NCBI GenBank assembly: GCA_030407085.1
Contig: CM059586.1
Coordinates: 86,611,501 to 86,675,500 of the forward strand
From: Trichopria drosophilae
Taxonomy: Eukaryota > Arthropoda > Insecta > Hymenoptera > Diapriidae
DNA length: 64,000 nucleotides
Direction of reading: 5' to 3'
Below the pieces are notes generated by a model. The model was not told the DNA's origin and searched no databases. It worked only from the letters and a program-made list of their open reading frames with translations. Below, piece by piece: positions 48,201 through 59,635 of this stretch (the stretch's first letter is position 1; each line of letters opens with the position of its first letter). The translations under genes were made by a program, and so were the position numbers.

Positions 48201-51200
48201 TGAATGTATAATTTTGAAATAAAACAATCGGGAACACGTTTCTGACAGATTAGAAGGTGATCTGAAACCGATATCATAGTTACAAATGCATTTAAAAAAA
48301 AATTCTACCTAAAAAATCGCGTTTTTTTCAGTATTTTTGTAAAAAAACTGTGTTAAACGTCATTTTTCAAAAATTTCAGTAGCGCCAATCGAAAGAGTGA
48401 CCTCAAAACGAGTCGAATATAGATATTTCCATTTTTTTTAAATTTTTATTTTATACATAAAACGATGCTGAAATCCATGTGCAAAGTGTGCTTAAAGGGT
48501 TAAGGTGTTAATAACGATAGGTAGGGTAAATGGTACAGTAGTCGGCCAGTTAAGGCTATGATTTCAGTGAATTTGACTTTAAAGCGCAAATAAACAATAG
48601 GAAAAAATTTAACATTGGAAAATTTGTCTTAGGGGTTGTCCAATATTAGTATGCATACTTTATAATAACGAAAAAATAATTTTTAGGTATCAAAAAATTA
48701 CATTTTAAAAAATTATCAAATTTGACAGTAGTCGGCCATCTGAAATAATGTATTTGGTAAAATTAATTTCAAAAGTGCAATGAGTATTGTTTATTTTTTT
48801 GAACGAAAGAATATTGGTCTTGAGGGTTGTCTTTAAATAAAACCGGAGTAATATTCACCAAAAAGTATTTTTTACGTATTAGAAAACTGTGTTTTTGAAA
48901 AGTATCGAAAACGACAGTAGTCGGCCAAGTGAAGCAGACAGTTGTTGGCCACTTTTCAGAAACCTTTAAAAAAACAATATTTTGCTATTAATTGTGCTTA
49001 AACATACTTATTGATACGAGTTAAACCGAAACGTAAAGGAAAATCACGGGTTTGTAAAATTTTTTAAATCCTAAATAGCTCACGTAAAGTGGCCGACTAC
49101 TGTAGGGTGGCCGACTACTGTACCATTTACCCTATATGCAATTTTGAAATACATTTTACTCATTTTATAAATTCAGCTTACAAAAAATGTCATATATTAT
49201 AAATAATTGTGATAATATTGTATTGAGTTGAAAACTCATTAGTCACTTTAATTTCTTGAACAGAGTAAGTCCTTCTTGTATACATCTTTTTGAAGATGAA
49301 GGAAATACTTTCCGATGGTGTTCAACACTTAGCATCGTGTACTGGTACTGTTCCTCATCTTTTGTTAACAAATTATGACTTTGAGCAAGTGCAACACCAC
49401 GCTCAGCAACATCATTCACGACTTTTATGTCTTTCACCATTTTCGTAGCCTCAATATAACTAACATCTTCATGCCACAAACTAGGGTCAATTTGTTAAAA
49501 ATTTAACGGTCATTTGTAGTTAACAAAAAGCTTTAAGCTAATTTTTGTTATGAAGTTATAAATTTTAGCTTTTGGTATGTTAGATTGGCTTACTGATATT
49601 CTTCCCTATTGAAAAAATCCATGTAGATTCCATATGGATTTTCAATATGGATTCCATGTGGATTCGTATGGATTCCATATAGATTTTTTCATATGGATTC
49701 CAGATGGATTTTTGATATTGATTTTCATGTGGATTTTCCAGACAACAACAACGATTTCTACAAAGCGTACAATGTATGCAGAGAAAATCCTTATAGAATC
49801 CACATCAAAAATCCACATAGAATCTGTATGGAACTCCACATAAAAAATCCATATGGAATCCACACCTGAAATCCACAAGGAATTCATGTGGAAAACCCAT
49901 ATGGAAATACACATAAAGAATCCATATAGATTCCACATAAAATACATGTGGAAAATCCAAATGAAAATCCATATAAAAAATTCATATGGAATCCACATAA
50001 AAAATCAATATGGAATCCAGACGAGTCCACATGGAATCCACATGGAATCCATATGGAAAGTCCATAATGAAAATCGATATAGAATCCACATGGATTTTTT
50101 CAATAGGGTTTTTAAGGGGTATTTCTATCGTACTCTCTGCACTCAGAGATTCAACCATTAATTTCTTATCTGCCGTAGAAATTCGTGGATCAAAAAATGC
50201 TAAACCAGCTATGGATTCGCTCAAATACCATAGATGGCGATCAAAATTGTAAAAATAATATATTAAAAAAATCATACATCATATTCTACCAGGCCAAAAT
50301 AGGTTCGCGACCTCTTAAAATGTGCATGATAATGTCAATTTCATGAAAAACAATGAATAGCTTATTGTTAGATTTTTGTTACAAAAAATACAGACATTTT
50401 TTAAATGAAAATTGTCAAAAACAAAGATTTAAAAAATCATATCTCATATTCTACTAGATCAAAATAGGTTCAAGACCTCTTAAAATGTGCGTGAGAATGT
50501 CTATTTCATTTAAAAAAATAATCATTTATCATTCTTCATACAGAACATGTACTATTCAATGTCATTTAGTTCATCAAACGACCTTTAAGCAAAGACACCG
50601 ACCTCTAAATATTGACCGAAAAATCTGAAAAAAATTGACAATACTTTTTTTCACATACCGAATCTTCTTTTCATGTATGCCGGTCAAAATTCAACATTTT
50701 TTTATTTTTGCGCCACCCTAATAAGTATAAATATTAAATGTTTTTCATAGCTTGCTGTGTTACCTGCACAACCGACCGTAGTGAATATACTAGAATCGTG
50801 GGTACAACACTTCACGACGACTTACTTGACAAGCCTACCTGAGAAACCTCAAAGAAACAAAGTACAAAATAGCGTAGAAAAAACTGTGAGCGATATTAAC
50901 ATCTGTCGAGAAATAGCAGATGGTTTGAGGATATATTTTGATTTTACATTGCTCGATCTACTTCTCTATCGACAAGAAAGAGAACAGTATTACACGTTAA
51001 AATCATCGTTGATACTTAGCGTCGAACAAATACCTCAGGTTAAGGATGAGCCAATCGAGTAAGTTCTATTCTGTAAGAAAATTTTTTTCATATTGAGACG
51101 TTCATATTATTTTAGATCTGATATCGTTATAAAAGAAGAATTAGAAGATCCGGAATATGCACATTTACCTCCATTTCGAGAAATCGAACCTCAATCAGAA

Positions 51201-51920
51201 AAAGCATCGACGCCAGTATCAAATACTAAACGAAGGTTAAGATCGTGTCGATTGAATTCTGTTGAAGATACTCGACAACTACGAGTTCAGGAAGATGTCA
51301 AACAGGAAGCAGGGAATTTATCCAGGTAAAGACAAGAAACTTTTTTAGTTTATACATTTATTAAATGTCCGATTCGACGTCCAACAGTATTGCGAGTACT
51401 AGTTCTCGATGCTCGAGTCCACGAGGTGTCACCTTGAGAATGCCGGTACCGGTTTTAAATTCAGCGCAACTCAATATGTTACTTACCGAATCAAATAAAT
51501 GGCGACTAATGCCAGAATTAGATACGCATAATAATGAACCTCCTAATCCATCGATGTGTTACGGAGCTATTCATCTCGTGCGACTGTTCGGTAAGTGTTT
51601 AAAGATGTCACTTAATTGCTGTCAAAATACTAAAAATAAAATTGTTTTAAATTGTAGTGAAGTTACCCGATCTTCTACAAGTGACGGATATTCCAGACGA
51701 GAAACTTAAAATACTTGTAAAATATTTAGATATGTTTTTGAAGTAAGTTAAAATATGTTTTATTTGATGAGAATACTTTTTCTTTGTATTTTTGAGATAT
51801 AATTGAATCGTTTTTAGTTACATGGAAATGCATAATGAATGGTTCGGCCAGGAGTTTTACATGCCAATGGATAACTGTCCATCGCTGGAACAATGTAACA
51901 GTACTGAGAATGACTCGTAA
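42231..51920 (+). CDS. msl-3: Male-specific lethal 3 homologue (MSL3; chromo-barrel plus MRG domain, 517 aa)
   Basis: Chromatin reader subunit of the MSL complex; in flies and mammals it binds methylated histone tails (chromo-barrel) and MSL1 (MRG domain), with MOF-directed H4K16 acetylation. Exons: 42231-42332, 42404-42472, 45578-45687, 45744-45924, 45988-46170, 50751-51058, 51116-51325, 51388-51590, 51658-51742, 51818-51920. All junctions are GT..AG, phases are consistent, and the sum is 1,554 nt ending in TAA. Residues 1-95 form the chromo-barrel ([18 protein letters not shown], then [18 protein letters not shown]). A basic run (RRERKKR) and a Ser/Asp/Glu-rich linker follow to about 210. 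The MRG domain starts at [13 protein letters not shown], is split by an acidic linker (about 300-440), and resumes at [18 protein letters not shown] to the C-terminus. Length matches known MSL3 (about 510-520). Introns 2 (3.1 kb) and 5 (4.6 kb) are filled with palindromic elements. The exon 8 acceptor (AG at 51386-51387) is the weakest choice. Confidence 0.95.
42579..42624 (-). ncRNA. Hammerhead-ribozyme motif (near-consensus), minus strand
   Basis: Minus strand: helix I AACCC/GGGTT (5 bp), core CTGAGGA (fits CTGANGA), helix II GACATC/GATGTC with loop AAACCA, then GAAAC and the cleavage-site triplet GTA. The very short helix III is as reported for Penelope-type hammerheads. Confidence 0.65.
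43204..43245 (+). ncRNA. Hammerhead-like motif, decayed inverted copy
   Basis: Same as 42579-42624, but three core bases are missing (CTGAGGACATC) and helix I has a mismatch (GAGTT for GGGTT). Probably inactive. Confidence 0.5.
44550..44980 (-). mobile_element. LINE 3' fragment nested in copy 3
   Basis: Minus strand encodes [20 protein letters not shown] followed by RSARSL, the typical C-terminus of CR1/Jockey-type reverse transcriptase proteins (xxWNxLPxxI). It ends in an (AAAT)n-type tail (TTATTTATTTATTTATTAG on the plus strand at about 44560). Confidence 0.7.
45074..45114 (+). ncRNA. Hammerhead-ribozyme motif with consensus core
   Basis: Core CTGATGA is the exact consensus. Helix II GACCT/AGGTC with loop ACATA, then GAAAC and GTT. 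Helix I GCCC/GGGT has three G-C pairs and one wobble. Helix III is minimal. It lies in intron 2 of msl-3 on the coding strand, so it would be present in the pre-mRNA. Confidence 0.65.
46202..46390. mobile_element. hAT-like MITE in msl-3 intron 5
   Basis: Termini ATGACGCTGAAGCTAGCAG and the inverse CTGCTAGCTTCAGCGTCAT; flanking 8-bp repeat AAGTATTA at 46193-46200 and 46391-46398. About 189 bp, non-coding. Confidence 0.8.
47210..48503. mobile_element. TTAA-type foldback (piggyBac-like ends), copy 4
   Basis: Begins TTAACCCTTTAAGTCCCAAA and ends with the inverse, TTAA at both ends. It is almost a complete palindrome: arms of about 600 bp with a small centre near 47860-47920, containing ATTTTGAAACGAAAAACAAA and GGAACACGTTTCTGACAG on both sides. 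Confidence 0.88.
48524..49132. mobile_element. Foldback element with GGGTAAATGG ends and TA flanks
   Basis: GGGTAAATGGTACAGTAGTC and the inverse, TA on both sides. The block CAGTAGTCGGCCA recurs internally at 48536, 48727 and 48914, and its inverse (GGCCGACTACTGTA) twice at the right end. Confidence 0.8.
49243..49500 (-). pseudogene. Unidentified coding remnant inside the 4.3-kb element (3' piece)
   Basis: Minus-strand frame [40 protein letters not shown] and [13 protein letters not shown]. Composition and conservation-like look suggest real protein. I associate similar [15 protein letters not shown] text with uncharacterised transposon-linked insect proteins, but cannot name a family. Probably the end of the element's own coding region. 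Confidence 0.45.
49605..50108. repeat. Palindromic CCATATGG / GGATTCCA array (504 bp)
   Basis: Starts CCCTATTGAAAAAATCCATG and ends with the inverse. The interior is a degenerate tandem of an 18-21 bp unit (ATGGATTCCATATGG and variants) that is itself palindromic. Open frames on both strands read repetitive Trp/Ile/Tyr-rich peptides and are artefacts. It splits the two coding remnants on either side. Confidence 0.8.
50110..50275 (-). pseudogene. Unidentified coding remnant inside the 4.3-kb element (5' piece)
   Basis: Minus-strand frame [35 protein letters not shown]. It looks like the upstream part of the protein whose end is at 49243-49500, with the palindromic array inserted between. The family is not identified. 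Confidence 0.4.
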
Positions 51921-52143
51921 AGATAATTGAATGAATTTGACCGTCCGCGTACCAAGTTGAAAAGGTAATGGAGATATCAAGATCATTACAGATTGTTAAT
52001 GAAATGTAATGAAGTGTCGCCGAATAATTTTTTTAGATATATTGTAAGTTATTTTTTTTATAAAAATACAAGCTATGATTTTGAAAAACAATTGGTCTTT
52101 TTATTCAAATTTTTACCTCAGACCTGTAAATTGTATAAAAATG
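51921..52143 (+). other. msl-3 3' flank
   Basis: Likely the 3' UTR region of msl-3 (no clear AATAAA was assigned), ending at the foldback at 52144. Confidence 0.4.
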
Positions 52144-53667
52144 ACCCGGGAAAAAATGGATTATATAGAATTATATATAATTATATATGTTTATATACGA
52201 TTATATATAATTATATACAATTTTTGATACAATTAGATCCAATTATATATAATTATAAATGGATTTTGGCCGTATATAATTATATACAATTATATATGCT
52301 AATATATAATTATATATGTTTATATACCATTGTATATAATTATATACGGCCAAAATCCATATATAATTGAATCTAATTGTATAAAAAATTGTATATAATT
52401 ATATAGGGTGTCCCATTTTGAAAATAACGGATTGTACAAAAAAATGTTTCAGACAAAAGTTTCAAGATTTTTTCTGGGCTATTTAACGGCGACCTTTATT
52501 CGACCTTGGCCATTACCTTGAAGGTCATATCAAGGTCAAAATCAATTTTTTTAAATTGGAACCCCCATTTTTATTGCAGATTTGGAAAGAGCAGGAAATT
52601 TTACATTCAGGTATATCCTTGTCCATGTCCGGGACAACGACCATCAAGATCTTTTCAAGGTTAAAGTATTTTTTTTTAACGGAAATCCCATTGTGGATAA
52701 TTACACTGTGGGACCAAATTTCTTTGAGGAACATTTAAATGGTAATAACTATGGATACAACCGCCGGTACACGTGCTTGATGGTTTACTAAAACATTTTT
52801 ATAGAGAAATTTAAGTGCTACGTTTTTTGGAAACATTATTTATCCATCATTACGTAGATTTGCTGTTTTTAAAATAAGTGCAAGAATCTAATAAAAGTCA
52901 TGTCTTTTTCGTCGTTTTTGCAAAATTGAAGTTTATTGTTAGATTTATCCCTCTTTTATGTGGGGTTACCTTTAGTAATACGAACAAAATACATGCAACG
53001 ATGAAACAGTTTTAGTACGATTCAATATTTGACAATATTTAGCGACTTTGAATATTTTATCATCTGAAGGTTACTATAGCATATTATAAACTATCATGTC
53101 GGACATAAATATCCCGTTCTTCCCAAACCACAATAAAAAATAGGGATTTACATTAAAAAAATAACTATATGACCTTGGAATTACCTAGAAGGTCATGGAT
53201 CAGGAATGGTCATTGTCATACTCAAACGTCAACTATCAAATCTTTCCAAATCTACAATAAAAAATGGGATTCCCGTTAAGAAAACAACTTTGACCTTGAA
53301 AAGATCTTCAAGGTCGTTGTCCCGGACATGGACAAGGTTGTACCTGAACGTAAAATGTCCTGCTCTTTCCAAATCTACAATAAAAAATTGGGATTCCCAT
53401 TTTAAAAAATTGAATTTGACCTCGATATGACCTTTAAGGTCGAATAAAGGTTGCCGTTAAATTGCCCAGAAAAAATCTTGAAACTTTTGTCTGAAACATT
53501 TTTTTGTACAATGCGTTATTTTCAAGATATTTGGGGTGGACACTTAAAATGGGACACCCTGTATATAATCGTATATAAACATATATAATTATATATTATA
53601 ATATATAATTGTATCTAAATTTATACATAATTATATATAATTGTATATAATCCATTTTTTCCCGGGG
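52144..53667. mobile_element. Foldback within foldback: ATAT-rich outer arms
   Basis: Outer ends CCCGGGAAAAAATGGATTAT and the inverse; outer arms are long TATATAATTATATA-type runs (52160-52404 and 53562-53655). An independent palindromic element occupies the centre. Confidence 0.75.
52405..53560. mobile_element. Inner foldback with GGGTGTCCCATTTTGA-like ends
   Basis: AGGGTGTCCCATTTTGAAAA and the inverse at 53540-53560 (with a small insertion). Arms of about 330 bp share AGACAAAAGTTTCAAGATTT and GTCCCGGACATGGACAAGG. Several TCAAGGTCA-type blocks lie inside. Short frames are symmetry artefacts. Confidence 0.8.
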
Positions 53668-54305
53668 ATGGTTTACGCATTCTTTTTATTCTGAACATTT
53701 ATTCGGTACGTAAATACTTCTAAATGATTATAAAATTATGTATGGCATCTAGAAGAAAAAGTGAGATTGGTAAATAGTAATTAAATCGATAAATTTTAAA
53801 ATTCGAAACTGATTTAATTTCTCGAAATTAAAAATATAGGGAAAAATTTTGAAAAATGTTTGGAACTTTTTGACTCGGAATTCAAATTTGCTTAAAAATT
53901 GGTGAAATCTAAAATATCGATAAAATCATCTCTTTATGAGAAATTCAAAAGTATAATAGTGAATATTTCTTATTGACAATTCCAACAAACCATAAAATAA
54001 AACAAAAAATTTGTACACTTCGATTATTAGTATATGAAATCAGAGAACGAAATAAACATTTTCTTTCCCGTTCTTTCGCACATGAATTCGTGTACGTTTT
54101 CCGTCCAGTCCATAACTTCGTGTTTGAGTCCGAACAACCGCAAAGTTGCAAGTAACGTCGGTAATCAGAACCTAGAAAAGCGCTACACAAAAAACGTGGA
54201 TTAGCGATCTGTTATTAATCTATGCTTTTGCAAGTTCATAAACACACATAACCTACAAGAAATTATTATATATGTAATAAATTGCCAGACGACTGAAACT
54301 TGAAA
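53668..54305. other. Unremarkable AT-rich intergenic DNA
   Basis: No supported gene or structured repeat was seen. Confidence 0.5.
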
Positions 54306-55104
54306 TTAACCCTTCGAAGCATACAATTATCTTTACACGGAAAATGCCTGAACACTGTTACTCGGGGGTTTTCGAGGTCGTTAATTACGAATCTGAACTG
54401 AGATTTTCAAAATTTTATATGGCCGATCCAAAATGGCGGACCGTAATGTTGAAGAGTTACTAGATTGATATGAAACTGGGCCCCCCTGGGATTTTCAGGG
54501 TCGCTGATTACGAATCTGGTATTAGATGGCAAACCAATAATAACTTTATTTATTTTCGACCAACAATTTATAACTAAATGACGAATACCTGTGAATTTTT
54601 CAGTCGCGAATTATGAAATTTTAACATTCTGGTCCACCATTTTGGATCCGCCATATTCAAATTTCCAAATTTTGTAGTCGGATTCGTCATCAGCGATCAC
54701 GAAAATTACCGTGTACTCACTTTTAACCCGATCAAGAAACTTTTTACATTTTGGTCTGCTGTCTTGGATCGGCCATTTCGAATTTTTAAAATCTGTGGTC
54801 AGATTCTTAATCAGAGACCCTAAAAGCACTATCATACTAAATTTCAAACAATTATCTTAAAAAACAGCGTCAATAATGAATTTAAAAAAAAAATCGTGAT
54901 TTTTTTAATGTTTGTTTATTTATAAATCATAAACAATAAACAATTATATCTTGATAACTGTTTTTATACATTCTTGTATCATTATAGTACCATAAAATAG
55001 CAAAAATACTGATTTAAATGCGTTAACTGCAATTTAAATGAGCAAAAATCAAAGAAATTGAGGTGGTAACGTGGGTTACCAACGACCATGCTTCTAAGGG
55101 TTAA
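54306..55104. mobile_element. TTAA-type foldback (piggyBac-like ends), copy 5
   Basis: Begins TTAACCCTTCGAAGCATAC and ends CATGCTTCTAAGGGTTAA. The interior is made of degenerate repeats of a GGGTCGCTGATTACGAATCT / CCATTTTGGATCCGCCAT module, on both strands. Confidence 0.7.
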
Positions 55105-56952
55105 CAGAGTGCAATTCTCCTGCATGCAGTTATGAATTCGGAAAAAGAATTCTTTCCTGTATACAGGGTGAAGTAAAACCCGAAGATAGAGCAGCTCATG
55201 TTACAGGAATGCGGCCTCGTGATTGGTCAGTGCTAGACGATCTAGGGAGTTTTTGTCTGTCCACGAGCCGTGTGACTATACACGGAAAAAACTTTGGGAG
55301 AGCGCTGCTCACCACCCCAACCAGGCGGGCAGCCCTCCCGCAGCATTTTTAACTTTTCAAATCATGATTAAAAATATAAGAGCGTAAAAATAAATATTTG
55401 TCACACCTGCACAAAACTGCCACCTTTCCGTGCAGGTTAAGAACGGAAAGTTGCCATTTATGGCCGAGGACGCAACTGCGCATGCACACGGGTGTTTTTC
55501 AATTTTTACCGCCCGCTGTTCTCATTACAGCCCGCCACTCATTACCGCCGGCCAGTAAGGTGGCATTTTTGTCGACAGGTGTGACAAAAAGTATCGTGTG
55601 TACCATGGGCGGAAATGCATTTACACGCTCAGGCAATGCTGAATCCCTCGTCTACGGCATGACTCTGCTTTTCTTCGGCTCGCCTCGTCTTTGCCTACGA
55701 CTCGAGCTGCAGTATCGCCCGCGCCGTAATACATGCCTTTCCGCCCTAGATACACAATATAATTTAGAGTAACCAAACGTTACGTTGCTCCAATTGGTAT
55801 TCAACCATGCCTGTACACTTTATATTATGTCACAAAAAACACAAAGCAAAGCAATGCGATGACATTTTAACCCAGCGGCTGCAATATGGATTCATCATGA
55901 CGAAAATTGAACCTTTCTGTACTAACGGTTTTTGTAAATGAACATTTTTTTATGAAAGTCAGTGTAGGGGGTGAATTTTTAAATTTTGACATCGAATTCT
56001 TAATCTGCGATCCAAAAACACCCTCTGCACTGATTTTCATAAAAAATTGTTTATTTATAAAAGCGGTAAGTACAGAAAGGTAAAATTTTCGTCATAATGG
56101 ATCCGTATTGAAGCCGCCATTTTGAATTTTTGATCGGACGTCACGTCAAGTACAAGTGCGATTCGATTGGATGACTCCTTAATATAGAAAAATAACTTTT
56201 TAAAAACATTTTAAAGTTTTTTCAGAGTTTCTTCCTCTTTAAGACGCCATATTGAAAAAACGGTTAAATTTATGAGAAAATGGAGGTCAGATTCGAAAAG
56301 AACCCACTCAAAATGAGGAAATGAGGTGTCGTGCAATTTCATTGTCTCGTTCTATGTAAACTATCGACATGAAAAATTGTGATAATTTGTGCAGCAGCCC
56401 CGGCGTTATCGGACTAATCATGTACCGATTCAGTAGAAACTGAATTCTATTTACTTTCAATTACATAATTTAATTTTAATTTCAATGAGATCCTATCCAA
56501 CTCCAGTAGCCCCCGTCCTAAGTTATACAGTCGGTTCTTTCAAAATAGCGGAAGTTTGTTCAAAGTTATAGCCCCTCACTATCCCCACTTCCCTAACTTT
56601 GTTTATATCCGTGCAATGAGTGCTTTTGTGTGTAAGTATCACGAAGCGAGTGTGGCTCAGCGAAACCATGTGGTGGGGGAAGGAGAGGAAAAGACTGGTA
56701 TAACTTTGGACAAGGCAAACGTATAAATTTGGATAGAAATATAACTTTGTATGTATAATCTTTATTAAACTCTGGATTGTGATCCTTGAGTTAATATTTG
56801 GCCGTTACAGAAATACGACTGTATACATATGATAAATAATTTAACGACGAACGCACAAAAACGATAAGTTACAATAAGATAGTAACTATAAACAGATAAA
56901 ACCGATACAAAAATACTTCGACGGTATAGCTTAGGGCGGGGACTAGTGTAAT
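55105..56952. other. Intergenic DNA with a GC-richer block
   Basis: 55170-55770 is GC-richer and contains a small inverted repeat (55397-55590: TTTGTCACACCTG and GCCACCTT blocks inverted). An open frame at 55398-55772 has no recognised domain. 55960-56330 carries dispersed-repeat text (GCCGCCATTTTGAATTTTTG). No gene was assigned. Confidence 0.45.
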
Positions 56953-57720
56953 TTAACCCTTTAAGGACGGGACGCACACTTTTTGAACACCAACTTCAGC
57001 GCGATATTGGATAATGTTATGGCCAAGAAAAAATCTGCTTCCAATATGTCTTACGTAAAAAACGCTGCTCTTTCAGACTCTGCAAACAGAATTGGCCCAA
57101 AACTCTTTCCCAAAACGATGCCGCAGTTTTTTTCCAAAATATTACGAAATTTTAAAATATTTAATTCATAAATCGTCAATTTACACTCGGAAACGGCAAC
57201 ATAGAGGGCTCGGAAAATATCGCCTTCAAAATATTCCAGCGTCAACATGGCACCTGCGATTTTTCAAAATTTTAATTGGCGATTTGAAAATGGCTCCGTA
57301 AGTGCGACATTTAGATATTATTTCATTTTTAGCCAATTGATTGATGTTTCGAAATCAGCAATTGCTCAATAATTGCAAATTTATGTTTTTGGAGTCGCTG
57401 ATTGCAAATATGGTCAGGTTTTTAAAATTCAAAATGGCGGATTGAATATGGTGGATGACATTTCTAAAATATTAATGGATTTTCTTTAAAATGGTCACTA
57501 AAGGGTTTTTGGGGTCGCTGATTTCAAATATAGGGTCAGATTTTCAAAATTCAAAAGGACGGAACCAATATGGCGGATGACATTTCTAAAATATTAAGGG
57601 ATTTTCTTTAAAATGGTCACTAAACGGTTTGTAGAGTCGGTGATTACAAATATGAGGTCAGGTTTTCAACATTTAAAATGGTGGATCCCATATGGTTGAT
57701 GACAATTTTGTTAAAAATTG
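56953..57720. repeat. Single TTAA-CCC end plus about 120-bp tandem units
   Basis: TTAACCCTTTAAGGACGGGA at 56953 resembles the ends of the TTAA foldbacks, but no inverse partner was found. At 57360-57700 a unit of about 120 bp repeats roughly three times (GATTTTCTTTAAAATGGTCA at 57479 and 57599). Confidence 0.6.
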
Positions 57721-59635
57721 AATAAATATTTTTAAAGAAATATTAAACAAAATTTCGAAGAAGCAAATTAAAGCTGAAGGGATTATCTATCACATAGATA
57801 ATAAGTACGACACAACGTATTATAGCGATAATGCGTTGTACTTTTCTCTCGCGATAGTTTAAAATAAAATGGGAGCGGTTTCAAAAATAATACGAAAATT
57901 GACTTTAGTAAATCGAGCACAGTTCAAAGGCAAATGTATAGACGGAAATTAAATCAACGCGACTGATAAGCTGAGAGTCCCCTCTTTAATTCCCCCTTTT
58001 TTTTTTTATTTTTTCGTACATTAACTTGGTGATGAGATATCAACATTTTAATTGAGCCAAAATTCCGAAAGGGTGATCTCATATTTATGATCGGTACTGT
58101 ATATATGTATATATTTATATGTCCAACACACTTACCATATAACATACTACCATGTTATAAATATACTGAATAGTGTAATAACGAGAGAAACGATGGAGAT
58201 TAGGTCAGTACGAGTCGTGACGACATCTAGTAGCGATTGTCTACATCACCTAGGAACGTAATCTCTCGTTTAGAACAGGTCGAAAGTTTGTCCAAATAAC
58301 CAAGTTCGGTCTGCCATTTATTTAGAAACATTATTATGATCATAAACCATCTTAAGCTGTATTGGTACAGAAGAACTAAACACCTCCTTCTTTCATTTGC
58401 ATTTTTAATCATACGGTTTTATTTCAGTCTACATGATTTTACAGTGTCATACGGACCAGCGCACAGAATCTACAAATGGAAAACTGTACGTCCGCAAGGA
58501 TATTCACTTACACGCTATGTACAGTGACGATCCGTTGTTGCATAAAATTTAATATATAAAATGTAGAATCGATTAAAAGTTAAGATAGTTTAGTGCGCCG
58601 TTTTCAGTTACGATATATCCCATTAATAACAAATGCTGCAGAAAGAGACGCAGATATCAATTATTGTTTTAAGTCGGCAGAATTTGCTATCTGGGTTCTC
58701 ATAAATTTACGATTTATTACTGCAGTTCGAAGACGAACTCGGGATAACAAGCACTTTCGTTTAATAAATATATATCATCTATAACAGTGTAAAAATATAC
58801 TAATTTTTAATTATTAATGTAATAATTATTAACGCGTAGTATTTAGTGCCATATACATCTATAGTTCCGAGTTCCTCGGATGATTGCATCTTGTTACTCC
58901 CGTGAACGACAGTGTATTTACAAGGTTCACCGAAAAGCCTTTCGAATGGTCTTTCCATCGAATTATATTTTTATTTTTAAGAGAAACCACCCTAGGATTT
59001 TCAAACATACTTTTCCAAATTATTTCGACAAAATAAAAAGCATTTGTAAAAAAACGAGGTAGCGGTTTTGACCAGAAAGAAAATGCTTAATGTTTTGGAT
59101 ATTTTTAAAGAAAAATTTCAATTCATTCAAATTCTCGTATGGACAAATTAAATCCAAGACTTGAATAGTCTACCCTATTGTGGTTTCACCATGCATTTGA
59201 TCGCAATAAAGTATATTGCAGCCATTGTTAATAGGCATATATTATATTCCAACACAAAGAAATTTTTTAAATCCTTTGCTCTAAACACAAATTTTTTCGA
59301 AAGTTTGTAAACCTTCGTCGGAAAAAGTCCCAAATGTCGCGTTACGTTCGGCAAACGTAGGTAAAATGTACTAATAATATAAAAAATTATAATTAATCGT
59401 TATTTAGTGGTTAAACGTCTTTGAATAAATTCCTTTGTAGAGTTCGGTCATCGAAACGTGTACCCTAAACTTCGATCGGTAACTGTCATCGAACAAGTGT
59501 ACTCGACTGAAGAATCTATCGCTGTTAAGTATCTTGCCACTGGATGAAGAGGTAACTATAAAGTTCAACCTTTCCTTTTACGACTAACTTAAGAGCTCTT
59601 GCATTCAGTTTCGTTTACTCGAATTAATGAGGTAC
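57721..59635. other. Gene-free stretch; possible hidden hillarin 3' exons
   Basis: The donor at 59635 implies downstream (leftward) exons of the hillarin-like gene, but no frame here shows recognisable family sequence. Confidence 0.4.

Larger units (their letters stand above)
46397..50722. mobile_element. 4.3-kb long-arm inverted-repeat transposon in msl-3 intron 5
   Basis: TTAGGGTGGCGCAAAAATAA opens the left arm and its inverse closes the right one. Arms of about 450 bp (46397-46870 and 50275-50722) match closely, with tandem internal copies of a CACATTTTAAGAGGTC block in the left arm. It contains three further foldbacks (47210, 48524, 49605) and minus-strand coding remnants. It may have TA target duplications. 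Confidence 0.8.

Noticed and set aside
49642..50161. Repetitive Trp/Tyr/Ile/His frames on both strands
   Set aside because: Translation of the palindromic CCATATGG array.
51993..52370. 125-codon frame rich in Tyr-Asn-Tyr-Ile
   Set aside because: Low-complexity translation of TATATAATTATA repeats in the outer foldback arm.
55398..55772. 124-codon open frame in GC-richer DNA
   Set aside because: No recognisable domain, overlaps a small inverted repeat, and lacks splice or start support.
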